Positions 55,801 to 64,000 of a stretch of DNA of 64,000 nt are shown here, piece after piece (positions within the stretch are counted from its first letter, which is position 1; each line of letters starts with the position of its first letter). Source of the DNA: Nissolia schottii (lineage: Eukaryota > Streptophyta > Magnoliopsida > Fabales > Fabaceae); contig QANU01013470.1 in the NCBI GenBank assembly GCA_003254905.1, positions 1 through 64,000 on the forward strand, given 5' to 3'. The position numbers were made by a program, and so were the translations under genes. The notes beneath the pieces were generated by a model that was not told the origin of the DNA, did no database searches, and was given only the letters and a program-made list of their open reading frames with translations.

Positions 55801-58800
55801 CTAACGTGACACTGTTGCTGTTTTTCTTTTTGATTTCTAATTAGTTATTCATACTCGCTTGATTGAATTCTGTATAAAACAAGTTCTTTTTTACTTATTT
55901 TGTGGGAACTGAACTCCTGATAGGTACTTTGTGGCAATGGAGGAGAGAAGCTGCTGCTTTTAGCTGAAGGATTACTCAAGAAACATATTGCTTCACATAG
56001 CTTACATGAGCCTGAAGGTGATCTGCATTTTTTTCTTTCTTATCTATTGTGAATATGAAAAACCTTAAATGCCCTTTCATGTGGTTAAATAAATTTTTGT
56101 GTTGTATGTTGAAATTTTGTTGCAGCTCTTTTGGTGTTTGTATCCATACTGGAAAAGCAAGCTAAGTTTGGGGATGCTTTAGAAGTTCTCTCTGGGAAAT
56201 TGGGATCATTAATGACAATGGAAGTTGATAAGCTTCGGATACAGGTAATCTCAGTAGCTTTCTATGGACTCTATATATATATATATATATATATTGTTGT
56301 ATAAAAATGGACATCTAGTTAAGCTTGGAAAATTGGTATCTGGGAGAATGTTTTGTGGATGTGGTAATAGTAGATACTATTAGTTCGTCGATTCTGTAGT
56401 TGGTGGAATTGTTGCATTCCATGCAGTATTAAAGGAGTATAATGTAGGAAATGCATGCTTGTGGCATACTCTTTTCTAATTTCATATTGAGAATAAGTTA
56501 AATTTTGTATAAAAATTCACTATTTTTTGTTTTGATCTTTGATGCGCTATTGAAGAAGTGCACGCCTTTCGAGGAGTGTTAATCATAATTCATAAATTTG
56601 TAGTCGTTTTGAATGAAAGCAGCACATCGCCCACATATTTGGATGGAGCTTTGGACTTCCAAAGGTGATTTTCAAGAATAAATTTCTCTCACTTGAAAAT
56701 GGGTTAGAAAACAAAAGTATGATTTGCATTGTAGGAAAACAAACCAGAAGAATCAATTCTGCAATTTTTTTGGTCAAAAGATAAATGAATTTGAAGCAAG
56801 TAAAAGCAACGTCTGAATTGCTTTTTAATAATGCTTGTTTCATGCCTTCTCTTTGTTGCTATTCACATGGTTTCTTTCAGGGTTTTTACTGCAGAGGGGA
56901 AATGTTAAACCTTTTGTGTTAATACTTTTCTACTTTGCTTGTTTTCATGTACTGTTCCATCTTATCCTTCTTCTTCCTTGTATATCTTCTTTCCTTGTAA
57001 TAGTATTATTTTATTTCTGTAATAAAATAAAAAACCCAGAGCATTATTCTCCTTTCTCTTGTTTGACTGTTCTCATCAACCTGTATGGTTTGACTTCAAG
57101 TTGACAGGGGAGACTTCTGGCTCGGGCAGGTGACTATGCTGCAGCTACTGATATTTTTCGGAAAATTCTGGAGTTATGGTATGGATTTGGATGTTGACTC
57201 CGTGTTTAAGAATAACACTGCAAAATCTTAGGTTGGGAACTGTTGAATGTTAATGGAAATGGATAAATGTGATCTCAGTATTATTTTCTATCTGACTATT
57301 TTGATGTGTAAAGTGGTAAGCATGTGCAAAATTGAAATTTGGATCAGCATTATGTAGCTTTTGCTAGGTCCGCCTCCCCCTCCCCCTCCCCCTCTCTTAA
57401 TTCTATTGTTTAGGACATGAGGAATGGTATGGTGATCACATTTGACAACTTTGGGACAACCACACTCTCAAAGATGTTGGGTCCATTGTGGGTCCCACCA
57501 TGGTGGACCACGCACCTTTGTAAGTGTGGTTGTTCCAAAGTTGTCAAATGTGGTTATCATCCAATCATTTTCCTTAGGACATTACTCCAGTACCTTTGTT
57601 TTTAACTAGACCTATGTTTAATGAGTAATCAAGCATTTATTGGTTTCAAGTTATACTTGAACTTAAAGCTTTTATTTGAAACCAACAATCTATGAATGTT
57701 TAACAACTCGTCAAGCATATTAGTACCTAGGAAAAAAAGCATGGGTACTTGTGCAACTTCCCTTGCTCTTTTATATAGTTCAGTGGTGTATACTTTGTCT
57801 TCACTCAAGTCTTAATATTGCTACTGTTGATGTTGTTTCTTCACTTGGCAGTCCAGATGACTGGGAGTGTTTCCTTCATTATCTAGGCTGTTTGCTGGAA
57901 GATGGCAGCATTTGGTGTGATGAGGGTGTCAATGATCCAGTTTATCCCCCCAAATTTGTCAAGTGCAAGGTCTTACACTTGACAGATGAACAGGTGAATG
58001 CTTACTCTCATGTATAAAGTGGTCTTTTAATATTTTTATTTGCATGTAAATTGATTCATGGACAAAACTATGTGAGTGCAGTTCGATAGTCAAATATCAA
58101 AAGCATCAGCTTTTATAGAGAAGCTACAAGAAGATAACCTTGACAACTTTGTAAGGTGCCCATGCTTAGCAACTATAGAAGTTGAAAGACGAAAGCATCT
58201 ACGTGGGAGGGGGAATGATGAAAGCCTAATGGATGCCATTGTACAATACTTTTGCAGGTACTTTATACCACTTCCTTATCATTCTGAAATTTATTATTGT
58301 TCTTTTTAGATCTCGTGCATGTACAGAACAGAGCACTATGAGGGGGTTGGTATGGAATTTAGTATTGACTAAAGCCATTGGGAAAAATCCAGAAGGTGGT
58401 TTAAATCTAGGTTTATGGGTTCCAGATCTGATGATTATCATGCTGCCGCCTTAGGTCTTTTATTCAGTTGCTAATGAGTCATTTCTATCAAAGTTGATTC
58501 TGGTCATATATATTCATGGCCGGAAGCTGTTATTACCACACGTTACTGGGGAGCTTTTTTCATTGTTGGGTGAGTTGCTATGGTACCCATGCTTTTTTTC
58601 CAATGCATTGGTACCCATGATTTGTTGTCAATTTTTCATTGGTTGTTTTTCACAATAAATATTTGTAGTCTGCTAAGAATAACCAGTTAGCATCTAATGT
58701 TTCTAGCTTCTATAAAAAATCTGATGTGTTGTTTTGGGAGAGAAAGTCATTCAAGTGTCTCTTGTGAGTAACTTAAGCTTTTGAAAAAGATGGTCACGAC

Positions 58801-61800
58801 ATGGTATTAGAGCCTTTATAGACAAGTAGTCTAGAGTTTGATTGTTGCTATCCCCGTTCTTTTAAATAACTTAAGTTGAATTTCAGCACAAAATCAGTGA
58901 GTCTGCATTTTACATGCTTCACGCTCAAAGAGCTCTTGGATGGAGACATGTGTTAAGATATAAAACCACTCGTGTGTGTCTAAACTGTGCAAGTTTTTTG
59001 GAGAGATGATTCATGACAATTTAGTAGTTAACGAAGGTACCGGTACGCCGACATTAGAAAGGCTTCTGGTGTAATCCCTGCTTTTTTTTGTCTAATAAAT
59101 GTGAAATTATATTTCTTTTACTGCATTAGTTAGTGTTTATCTATTTGCTGCTGTTGTGTAGAAGTCGTTTTGTGCCTAGTAGAATTCAACATATGGTGTG
59201 CAACTCTAGGTTGGAAGGCTACATAATAATGCTTTTTAATTTAGCTGCCTTGACATTTGAAGCGTTATTCTAAAAGTACAATTTTACAATTCTTTGATCA
59301 AGAACTCTGTTTAATGGTCATAGGTTTGGTGACTTGGCCTGCTTTACTTCAGATGTTGAGATGTTTGTTGAAGTCTTGACTCCTGATAAGAAGACAGAGC
59401 TTTTAGAGAAGTTAATGGAGAATGATGATGCTTTATCAACAACGCCAACCAAGAAACTTGGGCGGTGTGTAACCCTTTTCAAAATTAAACAAGTATTTCT
59501 GGGGGACATGTTTAAGTCTTCTGCAAAAGGTGGGTCTCATGCAGTTGCATAAGAATTTGTGTTTTTTAGTTACTTTCTTAGAAATTCCTATGTTCTGTCT
59601 TGTTACTAAAATGTTAAGCTTTTTGAAAGAATTGGTCTTTAACACACCTTATTTCAAGTCTAACAGATCTAATCAATCTTTTAACATGTAAAAAATGTAT
59701 TTGTTATTGTGCTTCGGAGCTTGTTTAGATCTGGATTGAATGATAATGAGTGTGTTTGTTTCAGCATATTTGCCAAAATAATCACTTTTTTTGGCTAATT
59801 AGTTTCGTGTATTTGCATAAATTTTTAAAAATAATCAGAATCTCAAAACAATCAGTTTTCAACTTTTTTAGAGAAGCTAAACAGAATAAGTTCTCGGAAA
59901 ATCAGTTTTTAGCTTTTTGAGCTCTATATCAAAAGTCGAATTTTTAATCACTTTTTTTAAAAACAAAAACAATCGCACCCATTATTTCATAACAGTTGTT
60001 ATCTCCCTCTTTGATGGACAAACTTCTTTAGATCTGATCCATAGCCTCAGATTCATTGTTTACTTTTCATGTAGCTAATACATTCTCACCTGAACTTTCC
60101 CAGAACTTGAGGTCTCTTGTGTTCGAATGGCTGAAATGTATTGCAAAAACCTTCCACTTTCAAAGGACTTGGATCCACAGGAGAGCATGCATGGCGAGGA
60201 GCTGCTTTCAGTAACATGTAATGTGTTGGTTCAGGTATGGCATATGACTTCACTAAAATATTCTTGTTGGCAAAACCATTTTCAAGAGATTCCGAAATTG
60301 ATCTGTTTGTTTTTTCCCCCCTTAAAGAAATAATAAATTTATTAATGAGAAAGAAATGAGTACACAGAGAGAGGATAAGGTATCCTGACAAGTAGGAAGA
60401 AAACATGTAGGCACTGTAAGATTGAGCCATGTAACAAGGCCTGGCTATCTCTCTGCATATCTACCAAAGAAACTCCTCTGGAAAGACCATCTGCACTACT
60501 CCACAGAGAGGCTAAGCAGGTTGCCCTATCCCAAATGTTATCTATATTAGAAGTCCCCTTGAAAATTTTAGAATTCCTTTCCAGCCATCAAGAATATAGT
60601 AAGCAAAAATGGATGCAAGTCCTTTGTACAGATCGAGTTCTCTCACATAATACACATTATGAGAAGAAACAATGAGAGACCTACGTCTATGTAGCAAGTT
60701 GTTTTATTTTTTATTTGTTTTTTCCCTGTCGAGGTATGGATCTTCTAGTTATATTTTTCCCCTCTGACAATAATTGCTTTGTATTTTGAAAAAATAAATA
60801 TGGACATTGAAGATTACATGCCTCCTTGGTCATAATAATCAATGTGACAGATAGATATAACAGATAGATGATGCTAGTGTTTCATTAACATTGTGAACAT
60901 TATTTTGTTTTACAAATGCATTTAAGTTAATTTTGCATTTAAAATACACACAGACACACATTGCTCTAGCCTCTTTTTGACATATTGTGCTATTTTGATG
61001 TAGTTATTCTGGCGTACTAAGAATGTCGGCTACTTGGTAGAGGCAATTATGGTTTTGGAGTTGGGGTTGTCAATACGAAGGTCAGGAATAACTGTTATGC
61101 ATTGTATCTGGCAACCTAACATGAAAATGCATTAAGTTGAAGAAATTTTATTTTCGTGTCTTCATATACTATATAGTATGTTGTATTTATGAGTGAGGAA
61201 AATATAAATTTTCTCACTGCATGGTAGTGTTAACAATTGATTAGTTTTTCATTTACTATTTAATAAATTGTTGAAACTTGTAGATTTGTCTCAAATTTAA
61301 TCGAATTTTTAATTTAAAAGACATTACCAACTATTAGGTCTCACTATTTGCAGTACAAGGATTTGGATTTTTCCCCCCTCTATAAAGAATGGTGATTTTG
61401 ACTTGTGAGAACCTATCAATGAAGTAGTTACCATCCTAAGGGTTAATCAAGAGAACGGACTCTCTCCCTTGTCTTTACTATTCAACAACTGAATTCCTAT
61501 TCTTTCCTTTTCCCTTAGTACTTTGTATACCGACTAGCTACTAACTAACCAAAGGCCCAATGTCAAAAGCTCAATCTTTAATGCCTGATCCCTATTAAGG
61601 ACAATGATACAAATTTTCTCAAATATTGACATCATCAATGATGACATCGTTTGCAAGGAAGAATGGGGTATTCTTGTTTGATTACTTTCAGTGGTAAACA
61701 GTGATTATGCATTGTGCTTATTCTACAAGCTTTGAAGCACTAGAATATTTGCTGCAACCAGCATATGTTGACTTATGATGATTTGCAATTTGAAAATTTC

Positions 61801-63895
61801 TTCTTTAAAATAATTTGCACATTTCTTGTTGCCTTTGACAGATATGTGTCGCAGTACAAGATATTGCTAGTGCACCTGTATTCCCACTTTGGTGCTCTTT
61901 CAGTGGCATATGAATGGTAAGGTAGTTCAAATCCTTCAATTTTACATTTCTCTTGTGGGAATGGATCTTCTCGTGTATAAATTACGCACGAGAGGGTCTT
62001 GAGTAAATCCTCTCCTTTGATTCTTATCTTCTTTAAAATGAGATCATCAGTGAGGATGTGCCCAGCATGACCCACCCTCCATTCACCTTAATATATATCT
62101 TGTGCTGGTTGGAAGGCATATATTTGTGATTGTTAAACAACTTGTTGCCACTATCATATTGAAAGCATTTTTTTTCCTGTTCAGGTATAAATCACTGGAT
62201 GTCAAGAATATCCTGATGGAAAGTGTTTTGCACCACATTTTGCCTCAGGTGTTGGTATCTCCACATTGGACAGAGTCAAATAATCTGCTAAAGGATTACC
62301 TCAAGTTTATGGATGACCACTTCAGAGAATCTGCAGATTTAACATTTGTTGCATATCGCCATAGTATTTACTCAAAAGTATGTATGCTTGTGTTTATTGT
62401 TTCAAGAATCATTATATTTTCCTTTTTCAAGTAAATTATGCATGCAGCGTATGGACGCATAGATTTGCAATTCCTGTATATGTTCCTTTGAAGATTTCTT
62501 CATGCATTCCTTGCTAGATAATCAACTCTTTGTTACCATCTTCATATATGACAAATTACACTCTCTCTCCCACAAAATTGAGATTGCTTTGCCTCTTTCC
62601 AGCAGTGTTATCAAATATCCACTATAGCGGAATAGTGTAATGGGTTTTGAGCTGGCCGCTATGCGATTTTAGTGTTAATTGGCTGCTATAGCGGAAATAG
62701 TGGGACTATAGTAGAATAAATAGCAGGTTTTGCGCAAATTGCTATTTCTGCTATTGATAACACTGCTCTCCAACAAGTCTTAGGAGACAAAAAACATTGA
62801 TAAGTTGTTGATTTATTCGTAATATTAGATTAAATCTAAATAAAGTCTGGGCTTTATTGATGCATAGGTTGGCCCGTACTTTTTGTGAGAATTTTAATCA
62901 TGGAAAGTGCTTCATTTTGTCAAAAATATATAGTGCTTTTTTTTTTTAAATTTTTTTTTTAACTAAAGTATTTTTACTGTTGAACCTGGTTAAAATGATG
63001 TGGTGACTAAATACAAAAAAGAAAAAAATGAGATGATGTGGAAATTTGATCTTGTTTTGTTGTATTCTGAATAGAATGCCATGCGTACTCAACATGAATA
63101 GGACTTCTGTCCATTTATTGTATAGTTTGATTGAGATGGTGAGGCACACATGACATGTATGGTATACTCATTGTATGATAATCTTTTGTTCTTGTCAATT
63201 CTAGTTTTATGTCGAAGACACCATTTTTGAGTTGATTGAATTGAGGTAAAAGTTTACATTTATGTTTCAGGTAATTGAATTTGTGCAGTTTAAAGAACGT
63301 TTGCAACAGTCTAGTCAGTATTTTGTGGCACGAGTTGAAGTATCAGTTTTAAAGCTAAAGCAAAATGCAGATAACATTGAAGATGCAGAGGTAATTCATG
63401 CCTTGCACTTCGGTATAGATGACTGGCTACGTTTCTTTATAGATGTAATGTTAGGTTTAATAACTGCATATTCTCTCAGGGTGTCCTTGATAGCATGAAA
63501 TGTGGGGCTCATTTCCTTGATCTGTCTAATGAGATTGGGTCGAAGTCTCTATCCTTCAATGAAGACTTGCAGTTACGACCTTGGTGGACACCAACTTCAG
63601 AGAAAAACTATCTTTTAGGTCAGCTTTTCAATATAGGACCAGTGGAAATGGGATGAATTGGTTTGGATGGATGGGTTTGAAAATATCCATGTAATTCTGC
63701 AATAATTGGATTTTATAATTGGCGTGCAGCGTACTCGTGTGGTGGGAATCTGAAATGTGTTTTTGGCACATTATCATATTTTAACTTGATATATTCCCAT
63801 TTTTTTTCATTTATAATTATGTTAAACTTAGTTGACGGCTAACTTGTGTTTCAGGACCATTTGAAGATATCTCTTATTGTCCGGGAGAAATTCCG
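52887..63895 (+). CDS. NAA25: NAA25, auxiliary subunit of N-terminal acetyltransferase B (NatB); runs off the window
   Basis: Seventeen exons are visible, all GT-AG with matching phases: 52887-53033, 53861-54017, 54115-54233, 54361-54435, 55924-56017, 56126-56244, 57108-57178, 57852-57993, 58082-58257, 59324-59529, 60104-60234, 61004-61080, 61842-61916, 62185-62377, 63271-63390, 63480-63618, 63855-63895. They total 694 residues of a protein usually near 1000. The start MASKLGLAGGIPERRVRVIWDAID is followed by TPR-like helical repeats (NSPYALALKALVLERMGKPEEALSV, seen in part), a later SLEQ-rich core and VEAIMVLELGLSIRR. NAA25 holds the catalytic NAA20 at the ribosome, where NatB acetylates Met-Asp/Glu/Asn/Gln N-termini; the Arabidopsis gene is TRANSCURVATA2. 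Introns hold several MITEs, but no exon is damaged. The 3' end lies beyond the poly-T at the window edge. Confidence 0.95.
53245..53421 (+). mobile_element. Tourist-like MITE in NAA25 intron 1
   Basis: The ends CTAAGGGCGTCTTTGGT and (inverted) CTAAGGGTGTGTTTTGT, and the interior pair CTGAATTTCCTG / CAAGAAATTCAGG, are inverted repeats. It is about 177 bp. Confidence 0.65.
54978..55229 (+). mobile_element. Stowaway-type MITE in NAA25 intron 4
   Basis: CTCCATCCATCCACTTTTAA at the left and the inverted phrase TTAGAAGTGGATAGAGTGAG at the right are flanked by TA on both sides (54976-54977 and 55230-55231). This matches Tc1/Mariner-related Stowaway. It is 252 bp. Confidence 0.8.
56273..56295 (+). 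repeat. (TA)n microsatellite, NAA25 intron 6
   Basis: About eleven TA units are present. Confidence 0.9.
57361..57400 (+). repeat. CCCCCT/CCTCCC repeat
   Basis: A C-rich hexanucleotide repeat (TCCCCC units) at about 57372-57393 lies just before the hairpin MITE in NAA25 intron 7. Confidence 0.8.
57419..57573 (+). mobile_element. Hairpin MITE (Mutator-type) with 9-bp TSD, NAA25 intron 7
   Basis: A 155-bp near-perfect palindrome: CACATTTGACAACTTTGGGA at 57437-57456 pairs with TTCCAAAGTTGTCAAATGTG at 57533-57552, and the pairing continues outward and inward with few mismatches to a small loop. The direct repeat TTAGGACAT lies at 57410-57418 and 57574-57582. A 9-bp duplication is the Mutator hallmark. 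Confidence 0.85.
58700..58900 (+). repeat. LTR-end and primer-binding-site-like remnant in NAA25 intron 9
   Basis: TGGTATTAGAGCC at 58802-58814 resembles the plant retrotransposon primer-binding site and 5' leader (TGGTATCAGAGC). No coding unit follows, so at most it is a fragment. Confidence 0.35.
60310..61003 (+). other. NAA25 intron 11, nothing firm
   Basis: The intron is 0.8 kb. Positions 60330-60660 have a non-intronic composition and could be retroelement debris, but no domain is recognised. An (CA)-type ACACACAGACACACA stretch lies at 60945-60960. Confidence 0.3.
62603..62765 (+). mobile_element. hAT-type MITE in NAA25 intron 14
   Basis: CAGTGTTATCAA at 62603-62614 is inverted as TTGATAACACTG at 62754-62765. 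It is flanked by CTTTCCAG (62595-62602) and CTCTCCAA (62766-62773), an 8-bp duplication with two differences, the size expected for hAT. It is 163 bp. Confidence 0.8.
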
Positions 63896-63968
63896 GTAGG
63901 TGAATTCAGTCCTTGATGATTTGTGCCGGCTGTATAATAATCTCTTTGTTAGTAAAAACATCAACTGT

Positions 63969-63999
<31 letters not shown>
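63969..63999 (+). repeat. Poly-T run at the window edge
   Basis: A homopolymer T run of about 30 bases ends the window; it lies within the next NAA25 intron. Confidence 0.95.

Positions 64000-64000
<1 letters not shown>

Noticed and set aside
1-64000. CRISPR arrays, bacterial operons, rRNA genes or complete tRNA genes
   Set aside because: None seen; the repeats present are transposon-derived or microsatellites, and the genes have plant introns.

Overview
The window is plant nuclear DNA: multi-exon genes with GT-AG introns lie among LTR, LINE, SINE, CACTA and MITE transposons in an AT-rich background. The best guess is a papilionoid legume. Three EXO70 loci carry an N-terminal multi-pass membrane domain, the architecture of the EXO70J clade, which is described as legume-specific. 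The species cannot be fixed from the sequence alone.

Left part (1-39,000): an EXO70 cluster expanded and broken up by transposons, all genes on the minus strand. EXO70J copy 1 (685-2841) is intact, and its C-terminal third and 3'UTR are almost identical to the neighbouring EXO70B. EXO70J copy 2 (5431-6081) has only the membrane domain. EXO70B (13482-15404) is a complete canonical intronless gene. EXO70J copy 3 is split into a 3' part (26933-28266) and a 5' part (38291-38987) by 10.0 kb that includes a decayed CACTA transposon. The two halves are in frame and the junctions look like splice sites inside a near-perfect short direct repeat. Between these genes lie a LINE ORF1 remnant hit by a tRNA-derived SINE, a LINE ORF2 remnant, a tandem 0.7-kb duplication, an RPA70-like fragment and a Copia LTR retrotransposon.

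Right part (41,800-63,895): two well-preserved housekeeping genes. SNX2-type sorting nexin is on the minus strand (six coding exons, 41848-49431). NAA25, the auxiliary subunit of N-terminal acetyltransferase B, is on the plus strand (17 exons visible, 52887-63895, running off the window). All exon phases join cleanly in both. Their introns hold many small transposons; SNX2 intron 5 contains a 2.6-kb fold-back element.

The order EXO70B - SNX2 - NAA25 matches Arabidopsis At5g58430 (EXO70B1) - At5g58440 (SNX2a) - At5g58450 (NAA25/TCU2). This is therefore an ancient collinear block into which EXO70J duplicates and transposons have been inserted. EXO70B (exocyst tethering at the plasma membrane and in autophagy-related traffic) and SNX2 (retromer-associated endosomal sorting) both act in membrane trafficking. 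NAA25 acts at the ribosome, so the neighbourhood is syntenic rather than an obvious pathway cluster.
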